Assembly: GCA_902594145.1 (NCBI GenBank)
Contig: CACJLA010000005.1
Location: forward strand, 1-55,852
From: an uncultured Alphaproteobacteria bacterium
Lineage (GTDB): Bacteria; Pseudomonadota; Alphaproteobacteria; HIMB59
Length of the DNA: 55,852 nucleotides
Reading direction: 5' to 3'
Program-made: the position numbers and the translations under genes
The notes under the pieces: model-generated
What the model saw: only the letters and a program-made list of their open reading frames with translations
Told to the model about the DNA's origin: nothing
The model's database searches: none
Shown here: one piece after another, positions 35,425 through 44,902 of the stretch
How the letters are laid out: each line of letters starts with the position of its first letter
Numbering within the stretch: the stretch's first letter is position 1

Positions 35425-37096
35425 CATTATCCCAGGCTTATTAATGATACTCACTTCATTCTTATTACCAACAATACCTCAATATTTTAGACAACCTGCA
35501 ATGTTACTTTCGGTTGGTTTGTCAGCTTTATCATTATTCAATGGTTATGGAACTTTTTTAGAGTGGGACGTACTTGGATTAAATTTAATATTATATCAAT
35601 CAGATAGCTTAACTTTTCCATTTTCTATTATTTTTCATATTGCAGCTGTTCTAGTTATTATCTTTAGCTGGCATAGTAAAAACTTAATGGAGCATATGGC
35701 GACAATCGCTTATGCTGGTTCAGCGATAGGTGCACTTCATGCTGGTGACTTCTTTAGTTTATTTATATGGTGGGAAGCCACGGCTCTAACTTCAGTTTTT
35801 ATAGTATTTGCAGGAAATACTAAAGCAGCAAGAGACGCAGCCATGAGATATTTGATCATTCAAGTCTCCTCAGGTGTAATGCTTTTAATTGGAGCATGTT
35901 TGTTGTTGTATCAAACTGGAAATCACAATTTAACTGTTTTAGATCTGACTACAGATTTTGGAATTTTTATATTTATTGCTTTTGGAATAAAAGCTGCTTT
36001 TCCCTTTTTAAATGGCTGGTTACAAGACTCATATCCTGAGTCTTCTGTTACGGGTACAGTGGCGTTATCAGCATTTACAACAAAACTAGCTATTTATGCA
36101 TTAGCCAGAACGTTCCCAGGCACAGACTCATTGATTTGGATTGGAGCTATTATGACTGCGTTCCCTGTCTTTTTTGCCGTAATTGAAAATGATTTAAGAA
36201 GAGTTTTATCTTTTAGTCTAAATAATCAATTAGGTTTTATGGTTGTTGGTATTGGTATCGGAACGGAGCTATCACTTAATGGAACAGTTGCTCATGCATT
36301 TGTTCATATTATATATAAGGCCTTACTTTTTATGAGCATGGGAGCTGTTTTATACAGAGCAGGAACCACAAAAGCTTCAGAATTAGGTGGTCTATATAAA
36401 TACATGCCCTTTACTACAATCTTTTGCATCATAGGTGCCATGTCTATTTCCGCCTTTCCATTGTTTAGTGGTTTTGTAGCGAAGTCTTTAATCATGTCCT
36501 CTTTAGGAGGTATGGGTATGGTTTTAATTTATTTTGTATTATTTTTTGCATCTGCAGGTGTGTTAGAGCACTCGGGAATAAAGATACCTTATTTTGCATT
36601 TTTTGCGCATGAGAGAAAATCAAAAGTGAAAGAAGCACCCATTAATATGCTTATAGCGATGGGCATCGCAGCTTTTTTATGCATTGGAATTGGAGTTTTT
36701 CCTAAATACTTATATCAGATACTTCCATACACAGTTGAGTACCAACCATATACGATAGACCATGTTATAAGTCAGCTTCAACTTTTAGTTTTTGCTATTA
36801 TTGCGTTTCTATTCCTCGTTAAATTTAAACTTTATCCCTCAGAGATTAAATCTACCGTATTAAACTCTGATTGGTTTTATAGAAAAATGCTCCCAGGTAT
36901 AGGAAAACCACTATTTAAAAAAATAGGTCTGTTAACAGAATTTATTTATGAAAATTTAAGGTTTTTTTTCAGATTGATATTAAATAAATCTCATAAATTT
37001 AGTAATTCATCGTATATAAAAGTTACAACACCTAGTTTTGCAGCAACAATTCTCATATCAATATTATTTATAATGCTGCTAATTGTATTATTATAA
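35414..37096 (+). CDS. Third ND-like (NuoL/M/MnhD family) antiporter subunit
   Basis: A 560-residue polytopic subunit. The TM5 Glu is in FFSLFIWWEATALTSVF and the TM7 Lys in FGIKAAFPFLNGWLQDSYPESSVTG. It also shows ENDLRRVLSFSLNNQLGFMVVG and AHAFVHIIYKALLFMSMG. It carries an additional C-terminal region of about 100 residues with a last hydrophobic helix. It is the final gene of the cluster; its stop abuts that of the convergent chorismate mutase gene with no spacer. Confidence 0.88.
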   Translation: MISNIIPGLLMILTSFLLPTIPQYFRQPAMLLSVGLSALSLFNGYGTFLEWDVLGLNLILYQSDSLTFPFSIIFHIAAVLVIIFSWHSKNLMEHMATIAYAGSAIGALHAGDFFSLFIWWEATALTSVFIVFAGNTKAARDAAMRYLIIQVSSGVMLLIGACLLLYQTGNHNLTVLDLTTDFGIFIFIAFGIKAAFPFLNGWLQDSYPESSVTGTVALSAFTTKLAIYALARTFPGTDSLIWIGAIMTAFPVFFAVIENDLRRVLSFSLNNQLGFMVVGIGIGTELSLNGTVAHAFVHIIYKALLFMSMGAVLYRAGTTKASELGGLYKYMPFTTIFCIIGAMSISAFPLFSGFVAKSLIMSSLGGMGMVLIYFVLFFASAGVLEHSGIKIPYFAFFAHERKSKVKEAPINMLIAMGIAAFLCIGIGVFPKYLYQILPYTVEYQPYTIDHVISQLQLLVFAIIAFLFLVKFKLYPSEIKSTVLNSDWFYRKMLPGIGKPLFKKIGLLTEFIYENLRFFFRLILNKSHKFSNSSYIKVTTPSFAATILISILFIMLLIVLL

Positions 37097-37387
37097 TTAT
37101 TTTTTTATTTTTGAGGACTCAAGCTTGATAGCCTCTTGGATAAAGATTTGCCATATCCTCACTATAATTTCAGGATCAATTTTATTTCTTTTTGCCTTTG
37201 ATTGAACAGATTTCAAAATATGAGTAATTCGTTCGTGGTCAATTATTTCATCTTTACTCTTTTTTAATTTAGTAACTTTATGAATTTCTTTAAATCTATC
37301 TCCAATTAATTCAATAATTTTATTATCAATATTATCAATATCTTTCCTTACTTTTTTAAGATCATCTATATTATTTTTTTTAGTCAT
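37097..37387 (-). CDS. Chorismate mutase, AroQ class (type II)
   Basis: A 96-residue helical protein matching the AroQ domain: DDLKKVRKDIDNIDNKIIELIGDRFKEI with the R-x7-D-x2-D/N-x2-I/L-x2-L-x3-R spacing, the later Lys/Glu-rich HER helix, and IWQIFIQEAIKLE. It rearranges chorismate to prephenate for phenylalanine and tyrosine. It is a stand-alone cytoplasmic form without signal peptide. It is divergent from the LOG gene, with 29 bases between. Confidence 0.9.
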   Translation of the reverse strand: MTKKNNIDDLKKVRKDIDNIDNKIIELIGDRFKEIHKVTKLKKSKDEIIDHERITHILKSVQSKAKRNKIDPEIIVRIWQIFIQEAIKLESSKIKK

Positions 37388-37416
37388 TTTTGATTATTAC
37401 TGTAAATTAAATTTAT

Positions 37417-37968
37417 ATGAATTTTAAAAATACTAAACATAAAGTTGCTGTATTCTGTGGTTCAATGTATGGATCAAATAAAAAATTTAAAGAATTAGCT
37501 GTTACAGTAACTAAATACTTGGCCCAAAATAATTATGATATTGTTTATGGAGGCGGGGATAATGGATTGATGGGCGTTGTAGCTAACACAGCTTTAAAAT
37601 ATAATTCTCATGTAACTGGTATTATCCCTTCTTTCCTTGATAAACGTGAAAAAATCCACTCTAAAATTAATAAAATTTATGTGACTAAAACAATGGAACA
37701 AAGAAAAAAAAAGTTTCTACAAATATCAGACAGCTTTATAGCCTTACCTGGAGGAGGAGGTACAATTGAGGAAATAAGCTTAGTTGTAAGTGCTCTTCAA
37801 TTGGGAGTAATCAAGAACAAAAAATGTTTAATATTTAATTATGAAAATTATTGGAATGACATAATCAATCAATATAAAAAAGTTGTGAATGCTAAGTTTG
37901 CATACAAAAATTTTAAAGATTTATTTTTAGTGTGTAATAACCTTACTGAATTTAAAGAGATCTTTTAA
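37417..37968 (+). CDS. LOG-family nucleoside 5'-monophosphate phosphoribohydrolase (TIGR00730)
   Basis: A 183-residue Rossmann-type protein with the LOG signature: VAVFCGSMYGSN at the N-terminus, YDIVYGGGDNGLMGVVANTAL, and the catalytic PGGGGTIEE motif (about residues 115-123), preceded by MEQRKKKF. Members cleave the N-glycosidic bond of nucleoside monophosphates (cytokinin-type or other), a detoxification or salvage activity in bacteria. Its stop overlaps the convergent amidotransferase gene by 4 bases. Confidence 0.92.
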   Translation: MNFKNTKHKVAVFCGSMYGSNKKFKELAVTVTKYLAQNNYDIVYGGGDNGLMGVVANTALKYNSHVTGIIPSFLDKREKIHSKINKIYVTKTMEQRKKKFLQISDSFIALPGGGGTIEEISLVVSALQLGVIKNKKCLIFNYENYWNDIINQYKKVVNAKFAYKNFKDLFLVCNNLTEFKEIF

Positions 37969-38750
37969 TTATGTTTCAAATAATTTAACCAATTTCTCAA
38001 CTCTCTATTCCGGATATTATCATTTAATAAAGATTGACTATAGCTATTAACATTCGGTTTTTTGTAATCCTCGATTAAATTAGTAATTTGATTTTTAGTG
38101 AATATTTTTTCTTTGAGTAAAATACTCTTTCTAGCATTAAGAATTTTGCCAGTATATTTAAAATTAAATTCAGGATGATATTGGGTACCCCAAAAATTTT
38201 TAGTTACAAGAGACTGAATAGAAAAATGATTATCAGAGAGAATTTTTGAATTGTTTGGTTTTTGAGAAATATGGTCTACATGAGAGGCAAAAGCATCAAA
38301 CACTGCTGGTTTATTAGTATACATTGGGTGTATCTTACCAAACTTGTTAATGCTAATATTATAGGCTATTCCGATCTCCCTTCCTTTGGGATTTTTTTTA
38401 ACTGCTCCACTATTTGTAACTGTATAAAGTTGCATTCCCCAACAACTTCCAAACATATTTATCTTTAATTCTGACATTTTTTTCATTAAAGAAATTTGAT
38501 TTTTAATTTCTCGAGTATTGTCATAAATATTAAGGCTAGAACCAGTCCATACTACTCCTCTAAATGACTTTATGAAGTTTTCTTCGTATATCTTATTTAA
38601 GTCCATTGATGGATAAATAAATGTAGTTTTTATATTTGGATTTATGCTTTTTAATTGATCTCTATAAAATTCACAGATTGGTTGTAATTTATATTTTGCT
38701 AGCTTACCCCATCCGTTTTTATCGTATCCATTAACTATTAGTAAATTCAT
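37965..38750 (-). CDS. Class I glutamine amidotransferase-like protein
   Basis: A 261-residue protein of the GMP-synthase-type amidotransferase group. The nucleophile elbow is FGSCWGMQL (Cys near residue 103), the His-Glu pair is in TQYHPEFNFKY, and GVVWTGSSLNIYD takes the place of the usual GG-hairpin. There is no synthetase domain, so it is either a free amidotransferase/gamma-glutamyl hydrolase or part of an unknown complex. The specific substrate is unknown. Confidence 0.83.
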   Translation of the reverse strand: MNLLIVNGYDKNGWGKLAKYKLQPICEFYRDQLKSINPNIKTTFIYPSMDLNKIYEENFIKSFRGVVWTGSSLNIYDNTREIKNQISLMKKMSELKINMFGSCWGMQLYTVTNSGAVKKNPKGREIGIAYNISINKFGKIHPMYTNKPAVFDAFASHVDHISQKPNNSKILSDNHFSIQSLVTKNFWGTQYHPEFNFKYTGKILNARKSILLKEKIFTKNQITNLIEDYKKPNVNSYSQSLLNDNIRNRELRNWLNYLKHN

Positions 38751-38778
38751 TCATATTTAATATATTTAGATTATCTAG

Positions 38779-39651
38779 ATGTCAGCATTTATCTACAAAT
38801 CAATTTCTGTTCTGTTTTTTGTTCTAATGAGTGTGTGTATCAAAGCTACTGGAGATAATTTACCACTTTTTGAAGTAGTTTTTTTTAGAAGTTTTTTTGC
38901 TCTTATCCCACTGTTTTTAGTTATTTTTTATTTTAATTTAAAACTCACTTCTATAAATAACTACAAACTTCACTTTTTTAGAGGCTTAGTAGGCATCGCT
39001 GCCATGTCATTATTCTTTATATCCTTAAGGTATGTACCATTAATTGAAATGCAAACTATTAGCTACTCCTCAGTTTTTTTTATATCAATATTATCAATTT
39101 TTTTCCTAGGAGAAAAAATTGGTTATAGAAGAGTAATTGCAATTATTGTGGGTTTTATAGGTGTAGTTATTATTTTAAAACCAGATGTTAATTTATTTAG
39201 CAATTATTCTGTTTTACCTCTTTTAGCTAGCATTTTTCTATCAATGGCTGTCATAATTTTAAAAAAAATTCTATTAACCAATAATAATATATTGAGTGTT
39301 TGGACTTTTACACTTTTTGCCACTTTATTCAGTTTATTCTTTTTTAATGATGATTGGATTTGGCCTAATAATTTTGATTTGGTCCTTTTAATTGCATCCG
39401 GAATTTTAGGTTTTGTGGCACAGCTTTGTCTCTCCAAATCTTTTCAACTAGCAGATGCTTCTGTATTAGCACCTCTAGATTTTACATCTGTAATATGGGC
39501 TTTTTTAATTGGATATATTATCTTTGGAGAATTTCTTTCAAGAGAAGTATTGTTAGGGGGCCCATTAATATTATTATCTGTGGGATATATTTTTTATCGT
39601 GAGACAGTTCTTCGTAAAAAAATTGTTTTAGGCAGTAACAAACAATTCTAA
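38779..39651 (+). CDS. EamA-family (DMT superfamily) permease
   Basis: A 290-residue membrane protein with ten hydrophobic segments in two EamA repeats (first near 5-135, second near 145-280). It includes FEVVFFRSFFALIPLFLV, a PLIEMQTISYSSVFFISILS stretch and ADASVLAPLDFTSVIWAFLIGYIIFGE, all characteristic of metabolite exporters of this family. Ligand unknown. It is divergent from the amidotransferase gene. Confidence 0.9.
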   Translation: MSAFIYKSISVLFFVLMSVCIKATGDNLPLFEVVFFRSFFALIPLFLVIFYFNLKLTSINNYKLHFFRGLVGIAAMSLFFISLRYVPLIEMQTISYSSVFFISILSIFFLGEKIGYRRVIAIIVGFIGVVIILKPDVNLFSNYSVLPLLASIFLSMAVIILKKILLTNNNILSVWTFTLFATLFSLFFFNDDWIWPNNFDLVLLIASGILGFVAQLCLSKSFQLADASVLAPLDFTSVIWAFLIGYIIFGEFLSREVLLGGPLILLSVGYIFYRETVLRKKIVLGSNKQF

Positions 39652-39694
39652 TTAAAGTTTAGACAGAGCATTTTTTTTTTGATACTAAAAATAT

Positions 39695-40135
39695 ATGGAT
39701 TATCTACATACAATGGTTCGTGTCAGTGACATTGATCAGTCAATTGATTTTTATTGTAATAAATTAGGCTTGGTAGAATTTTCTAGAAAAGAAAGTGAGA
39801 AGGGACGTTTTACTTTAATTTTTCTTTGTGCTCCTGGCGATAAAAATACAGCAGAAAGTGAAAAAAAACCTCTTTTGGAATTAACATATAATTGGGACAA
39901 GGAAGAGTACCAAGGTGGTCGAAATTTTGGACATCTTGCTTTTAGAGTAGATAATATTTATCAAGTTTGTGAAAATCTTATTAAAAATAATGTAGTAATA
40001 AATAGACCTCCAAGGGATGGTTATATGGCGTTTATTAAATCACCAGACGGTATTTCCATTGAGTTACTTCAAAAGGGTGAGAGTCTTGAAATCAAAGAAC
40101 CTTGGTCAAGTATGGAAAATAATGGTTCTTGGTAA
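39695..40135 (+). CDS. gloA: Glyoxalase I (lactoylglutathione lyase) family protein
   Basis: A 146-residue vicinal-oxygen-chelate protein. It has the glyoxalase I pattern LHTMVRVSDIDQSIDFYCNKLGL, a PLLELTYNW strand with a metal Glu, NFGHLAFRVDNIY with the second His, and SPDGISIELLQ with the last Glu. All four metal ligands can be placed. It would convert the methylglyoxal-glutathione adduct to S-lactoylglutathione. The C-terminal extension after LLQKG is about 20 residues longer than the minimal domain. Confidence 0.92.
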   Translation: MDYLHTMVRVSDIDQSIDFYCNKLGLVEFSRKESEKGRFTLIFLCAPGDKNTAESEKKPLLELTYNWDKEEYQGGRNFGHLAFRVDNIYQVCENLIKNNVVINRPPRDGYMAFIKSPDGISIELLQKGESLEIKEPWSSMENNGSW

Positions 40136-40136
40136 A

Positions 40137-40418
40137 TTATATCTCAGAGAGTTTTTTTTCTATATCTTCTCTAGTTAAACTACCATTATTTTGAGATATC
40201 ACCTCTAAAGCCTTACGAATGATATCTTCATCCCCAGGCTCCTCAAGATCAGATAATATTATCTCTCTGAGTAATTCTGAATTATCAGATTGTCCAATAT
40301 CATCAAGAATGAATTGAGCAAAAACTTTATTTCTAGAATTTCTCTTTTCAAATTCAGTTTGCTCTTTTTGACTTTGTTCTGCTTCAAAAGCCTTTTGTCT
40401 ATCTTTAAATTTATCCAT
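40137..40418 (-). CDS. ATP synthase zeta-type inhibitor subunit (DUF1476)
   Basis: A 93-residue, alphaproteobacteria-specific protein. The N-terminus DKFKDRQKAFEAEQSQKE corresponds to the F1-ATPase inhibitory segment of the Paracoccus zeta subunit. The domain core EEPGDEDIIRKALEVI is the hallmark of DUF1476. It probably blocks wasteful ATP hydrolysis by F1. It is located 1 base from the convergent glyoxalase stop and just downstream of mmsA, on the same strand. Confidence 0.9.
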   Translation of the reverse strand: MDKFKDRQKAFEAEQSQKEQTEFEKRNSRNKVFAQFILDDIGQSDNSELLREIILSDLEEPGDEDIIRKALEVISQNNGSLTREDIEKKLSEI

Positions 40419-40424
40419 GATTAA

Positions 40425-41915
40425 TTATTTCATAGTTGGCATGTTGAGTGAAGCCCCTGCGACATCATCTGGCCATCTTGTTGTTATAGTCTTTCTTTTG
40501 GTATAAAAGTTAATTCCTTCTTCTCCATGCATTCCATGACCACCGAATATTGAGCCTTTCCAGCCACCAAAAGTATAAAATGACATAGGCACTGGTATAG
40601 GAATATTGATACCAACCATCCCAATTTGGACATTCTTCATAAAATTTCTTGCTAATGCCCCATTAGATGTATAAATGGAAGTTCCATTACCAAATTCATG
40701 GTTATTAATTAAGTTCAAAGCTCCTTCAAAGTTGTTCATATTCAACACAGATAAAACAGGTCCAAAAATTTCCTCTTTGTAAATGGACATGTCTTCACTA
40801 ACGTCATTAAATATTGTAGGACCAACAAAATTACCATTTTCATAACCTTGTAGACTAATCCCTCTACCATCTAGTTCTAATTTTGCACCTTCTTCAACTC
40901 CTTTTTCAATATATGACAGAACTTTTTGTTTGTGTTCTTTTGTAATGAGTGGTCCCATTTCACTTTGTGGGTCTAAAGACTCACCAACTTTTATTTTGCT
41001 AGCTTTCTCTTTTAATAAATCCATAAATGGTTTTTGGATTTTACCAATAGGCATAGCCACTGAAGTTGCCATGCAACGTTCACCCGCAGATCCAAAAGCA
41101 GCTCCAATTAATCCATTTACTGCATCCTCTAAATTTGCATCTTCCATTATTACCATATGGTTTTTTGCACCACCAAGAGCTTGAACTCTCTTATTTGTTT
41201 TTGAACACTCGGTGTAAATATACTTAGCGACAGGTGTTGACCCAACAAAACTGACAGAAGAAATATCTTCGCATTGAAGAATTAGATCTACGACATTTTT
41301 ATCACCATTTACTACTGTAAGAATATTATCAGGAAGACCTGCCTCGCTCATTAATTCAGCAAGTTTTAAAGAGCATTGAGGAACTTTTTCAGAGGGTTTA
41401 AGCATAAAGGCATTTCCACATGCAATTGATAATGGAAACATCCACATTGGAACCATAGCTGGAAAATTAAAAGGTGTTATTCCTGCACATATTCCTAAAG
41501 GTTGTTTAATATCAAACAAATCTACTTTTGTACCAACGTTAATTGAATGATTTCCTTTTAACAAATGTGGTATACCGCATGCAAAGTCAACTACTTCAAG
41601 ACCTCTTTGTAATGATCCTTTTGCATCAGAAAATACTTTACCATGTTCTTCAGAAATGATTTTTGCAATCAAATCAAAATTTTTTTCAATTAAAACTTTA
41701 AACCTAAATAAAATATCACTTCTTTTTGTAATAGGTGTATTGGCCCATAATGATTGAGCTGATTTCATTTTACCAATTATTTTTTCAAACTCATTTCTAG
41801 TAGTTTTTGGAACATGTGCATATTCCTCACCTGTACTAGGGTTATATAATTTTATAAACTCTTTTGATTCACTAGATAATCCTTTAGAGTCAAAGAAATT
41901 TTCAATTATTTTCAT
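40425..41915 (-). CDS. mmsA: CoA-acylating methylmalonate-semialdehyde dehydrogenase
   Basis: Aldehyde dehydrogenase superfamily, 496 residues, forming propionyl-CoA (or acetyl-CoA) from (methyl)malonate semialdehyde in valine, myo-inositol or beta-alanine degradation. It shows the acylating-ALDH features: GITPFNFPAMVPMWMFPLSIACGN, SFVGSTPVAKYIY, the catalytic Cys in GSAGERCMATS, and KEEIFGPVL. The C-terminal NIPIPVPMSFYTFGGWKGSIFG is specific to MmsA. DUF1476 follows 6 bases downstream. Confidence 0.95.
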   Translation of the reverse strand: MKIIENFFDSKGLSSESKEFIKLYNPSTGEEYAHVPKTTRNEFEKIIGKMKSAQSLWANTPITKRSDILFRFKVLIEKNFDLIAKIISEEHGKVFSDAKGSLQRGLEVVDFACGIPHLLKGNHSINVGTKVDLFDIKQPLGICAGITPFNFPAMVPMWMFPLSIACGNAFMLKPSEKVPQCSLKLAELMSEAGLPDNILTVVNGDKNVVDLILQCEDISSVSFVGSTPVAKYIYTECSKTNKRVQALGGAKNHMVIMEDANLEDAVNGLIGAAFGSAGERCMATSVAMPIGKIQKPFMDLLKEKASKIKVGESLDPQSEMGPLITKEHKQKVLSYIEKGVEEGAKLELDGRGISLQGYENGNFVGPTIFNDVSEDMSIYKEEIFGPVLSVLNMNNFEGALNLINNHEFGNGTSIYTSNGALARNFMKNVQIGMVGINIPIPVPMSFYTFGGWKGSIFGGHGMHGEEGINFYTKRKTITTRWPDDVAGASLNMPTMK

Positions 41916-41990
41916 GTGATGTTTTTATTATTAAATTTGTTTTTAGTAAAGATAATTGATTTATTTTAGCTCTTTTGGTATGGTTAAGTC

Positions 41991-42077
41991 TTTAAGGGGT
42001 GCTGAAAGGCTGAGAAAGGTAATACTTAACCCTCGAACCTGATCCAGGTAATTCTGGCGTAGGAAGTTTCCCTTAAA
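41991..42077 (+). promoter_or_regulatory. TPP (THI-box) riboswitch
   Basis: The region carries the conserved THI-box elements in order: GGGGTGC, GCTGAGA, a run ending ACCC, GAACCTGATCCAGGTAAT, and GGCGTAGGAA. The closing stem P1 pairs TTTAAGGG (41991-41998) with CCCTTAAA (42070-42077) perfectly. It lies 26 bases upstream of the transporter ATG and is therefore expected to shut off the whole thiV-thiM-thiE-thiD operon when thiamine pyrophosphate is plentiful. No terminator hairpin with T-run is evident between it and the ATG, which favours control of translation. Together with 41916-41990 it fills the 188-base intergenic region. Confidence 0.96.
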
Positions 42078-42103
42078 TACTTTTAACAATTAGTACAAAT
42101 TAA

Positions 42104-43489
42104 ATGGAAATTCTTTTTTTAATATTATTAGGTTTTATTTTTACTGCATCATTCATATTTTTTAAAAAAAATGAATTATCAGATGATAAATTTGTTATTA
42201 AAAATAAATATAACATATTTTTCTCAACTTCTTCTTTTGTGTCATCAGCATTAGGTTTTTGGATAATTTTTTCACCAGCAGCGGCAGCTACTTGGGGCGG
42301 AATGGGCAATGTCATTGGTTATGCTCTAGGAGCTGCAATGCCTTTAATTTTATTTATATTTATTGGAAGATACGTAAGAAAAGTATTTTCAAATTCGTCA
42401 GGCTTTCATGATTGTATTGAAAATAGATTTGGTAAAAGTCTATCACACTTTGTCATAATAGTTTCGTTAATTTACATGACAGTGTTTTTAATAGCTGAGA
42501 TTACAGCAATCTCAAAGTTCTTTAATTTTTTAAATGGTACCTCATATTGGATCTCTTCAATGATAATTATATTAATAGCTTTATCATATGTTCTAATTGG
42601 CGGACTATCAGCAACAATTTTCACAGATCTAATTCAATTTATTTTCATTATAGGAATTTGTCTCTTTTTAGTTTTTAAAATTCCATTTCAAGAGTTTTCG
42701 GACAATACTTCTTTTATGATCGAAAATGCACATTTATTCGACTTTAATAATCAATTTTTATGGATAACAGGTTTAACTTTTTTAATAGCGGTTACATTTA
42801 CTAATCTTTTTCACCATGGTAATTGGCAAAGAATTTATGCTGCTAAAGATGATAACACTCTTAGTGTAAGCTTAATTATATCTACTTTAATTATATTTAT
42901 AGTTGTCTATTTCATTGGATATTCTGGATTGGTATCAATTTCACTTTACTCCATGGACGATCCTGACTTAACTTTTGTAAAACTTTTTGGGCTACTGGAA
43001 ACCTCGTTTATAAAATATATATTTGTAATATTGGCTGCTTCACTAGTATTGAGCAGTATTGATACTTTAATAAATGCAATAAATTCTCAGATTGTCTCGC
43101 TCAGCAAGAGTTATTCTTTTAAATCCTCCTTAAACATATACTTTATTTTAGTTTTTTTAGTGGCAGTTTTTATACTATCTTCACAAGGTTATAATGTCTT
43201 ATACGTATTTCTGATTGCTGATTTAATTTGTTGTTGTTTAGTTTTACCTTTTTTGTTGGGTTTGTTTGGTTTTAATATCTCTATCAAACAAATTTACATA
43301 ATATCGTTTTTGAGTTTACTACTGGGAGTATTAATATTTCCTGACCCCTCATTCAGTAAAAATATAATGAGTGATCTTCTAAATATTAATTTAACATTTA
43401 TCAATAACTATAAATTATTTTCATCATTTTTAGTGCCAATTTTATTTTCGACAATATTGACACTATTTATGAAAAAGAAAGGAGTATGA
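42104..43489 (+). CDS. thiV: Sodium:solute symporter, predicted thiamine-precursor transporter (ThiV-like)
   Basis: A 461-residue SSS-family permease with about 13 hydrophobic segments. The conserved early helix region SPAAAATWGGMGNVIGYALGAAMPLILF and the later LSSIDTLINAINSQIVSLS resemble the SSS sodium-site helices. Its assignment to thiamine metabolism rests on the TPP riboswitch immediately upstream and the thiM-thiE-thiD genes downstream. In SAR11 a riboswitch-controlled SSS protein called ThiV is the proposed importer of the pyrimidine precursor HMP. Precursor versus intact thiamine cannot be told from sequence. Confidence 0.85.
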   Translation: MEILFLILLGFIFTASFIFFKKNELSDDKFVIKNKYNIFFSTSSFVSSALGFWIIFSPAAAATWGGMGNVIGYALGAAMPLILFIFIGRYVRKVFSNSSGFHDCIENRFGKSLSHFVIIVSLIYMTVFLIAEITAISKFFNFLNGTSYWISSMIIILIALSYVLIGGLSATIFTDLIQFIFIIGICLFLVFKIPFQEFSDNTSFMIENAHLFDFNNQFLWITGLTFLIAVTFTNLFHHGNWQRIYAAKDDNTLSVSLIISTLIIFIVVYFIGYSGLVSISLYSMDDPDLTFVKLFGLLETSFIKYIFVILAASLVLSSIDTLINAINSQIVSLSKSYSFKSSLNIYFILVFLVAVFILSSQGYNVLYVFLIADLICCCLVLPFLLGLFGFNISIKQIYIISFLSLLLGVLIFPDPSFSKNIMSDLLNINLTFINNYKLFSSFLVPILFSTILTLFMKKKGV

Positions 43490-44286
43490 TGGAACATATT
43501 TATAATGATTTAAAAAAACTAAGGGAAAAAGGAGCGCTCGTGCATTGTATAACTAATTACGTTGCAATGAACATTAATGCGAACACACTCTTATCAATTG
43601 GAGCATCTCCGCTGATGTCTCATGCTAGAAGTGAACTTGGAGAAATAGCTGCCATTTCTTCATGTTTAGTTAATAATATTGGAACGCTTGATGACGATTG
43701 GAGACCTAGCTTTTTAGAGGCTTCTAAATTCTATGTTGAACAAGAAAAACCAATCATATTAGACCCTGTTGGCTCAGGTGCGAGTAAATTAAGAACCCAA
43801 ACTTGCCTTGACATAATTAATGGTTCCAAAAAATTAATCATCAGAGGGAATGCGTCTGAAATTCAATCACTAGTTGATCAAAATAAAATTTCTTCAAAGG
43901 GCGTAGATTCTTCAATTGAAAGCCACGCTGCTATTGAGTCTGGTAAAATTTTATCTAAAGAGAATGATTGTGTAGTATTTATAAGTGGAGGAGATGATTT
44001 TATTATTCACGATGATAAAATTACAAAAATATCTAACGGATCAAGTATAATGACAAAAGTTACAGCTATTGGCTGTTCATTATCATGTATTGTTGGAGCA
44101 TTTGCCGCTATTGGAGAAAGTTTATATAAATCAGCCATAAGTTCTGCAGCTATTTTTTCAATTGCAGGAGAACTCGCAGCATCAAAATCTGAGGGCCCAG
44201 GTGATTTTCAAGTAAATTTCTTAAACAAATTAAATAATATTACTGAAAAAGAGATTTTAGATAATTTAAAAATTAGCAGTGTTTAA
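43486..44286 (+). CDS. thiM: Hydroxyethylthiazole kinase
   Basis: Salvage enzyme that phosphorylates the thiazole moiety of thiamine. The 266-residue protein shows VHCITNYVAMNINANTLLSIGASPLMSHA, ILDPVGSGASKLRT, IIRGNASEI, and the C-terminal catalytic TAIGCSLSCIVGAFAA, in which the Cys is the conserved residue. It overlaps the transporter by 4 bases and thiE by 8. Confidence 0.96.
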   Translation: MMEHIYNDLKKLREKGALVHCITNYVAMNINANTLLSIGASPLMSHARSELGEIAAISSCLVNNIGTLDDDWRPSFLEASKFYVEQEKPIILDPVGSGASKLRTQTCLDIINGSKKLIIRGNASEIQSLVDQNKISSKGVDSSIESHAAIESGKILSKENDCVVFISGGDDFIIHDDKITKISNGSSIMTKVTAIGCSLSCIVGAFAAIGESLYKSAISSAAIFSIAGELAASKSEGPGDFQVNFLNKLNNITEKEILDNLKISSV

Positions 44287-44902
44287 ATTTTGTTTTGTTA
44301 CTGATGATAAACTTACTCCCCTAAGTAAATTAGACAATTATTTAAAAATAATATTTGAAAGCAAGGTTGATTGTATTCAACTAAGATTTAAGAATTTAAA
44401 AACAATTGATTTATATAATTTAGGAAAGGATTTAAAAAAGGATTGCGTTAGATTTAAAAAAACTCTTATTATCAATGATCGTGTGGACATTGCAAAATCT
44501 ATAAATGCTCATGGAGCACATGTTGGAATGGATGACTTACCTTATAATCAAGCCAGGAAAATATTAGGGAAAAAATCAATAATTGGAGTTTCAGCAAGTA
44601 ATAAAGTTGAATTTGCAAAGGTAAAAAAGTTAAAGGGTGTTAGTTACATAGGTGTTTCTGCTTTCTCATCGAATACAAAACAAGAAATGAAAAATTATTT
44701 TGGTCTAGGTGGTCTCAAAAATTGTGCCAAAGCAACAAAAATTCCATTAATAGCAATAGGCGGTATTAAAGTTAATGATGTTAATAATATACTAAAACTA
44801 AAAATACATGGAGTCGCAATGATATCCTCTTTATTAAAAGGAAATATTAAAGATAATTGCTCTAAAGTAAGTAAAATCATAAAAAGTTATGAAAAAATAT
44901 AA
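44279..44902 (+). CDS. thiE: Thiamine-phosphate synthase
   Basis: Joins HMP-pyrophosphate and thiazole phosphate to thiamine phosphate. The 207-residue TIM barrel shows DCIQLRFKNL, LIINDRVDIAKSINAHGAHVGMDDLP (in parts), IIGVSASN, YIGVSAFSSNTKQEM, and IPLIAIGGIKVNDV, the usual ThiE landmarks. The start is GTG, overlapping thiM by 8 bases; it overlaps thiD by 14. Confidence 0.94.
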   Translation: MFKFCFVTDDKLTPLSKLDNYLKIIFESKVDCIQLRFKNLKTIDLYNLGKDLKKDCVRFKKTLIINDRVDIAKSINAHGAHVGMDDLPYNQARKILGKKSIIGVSASNKVEFAKVKKLKGVSYIGVSAFSSNTKQEMKNYFGLGGLKNCAKATKIPLIAIGGIKVNDVNNILKLKIHGVAMISSLLKGNIKDNCSKVSKIIKSYEKI

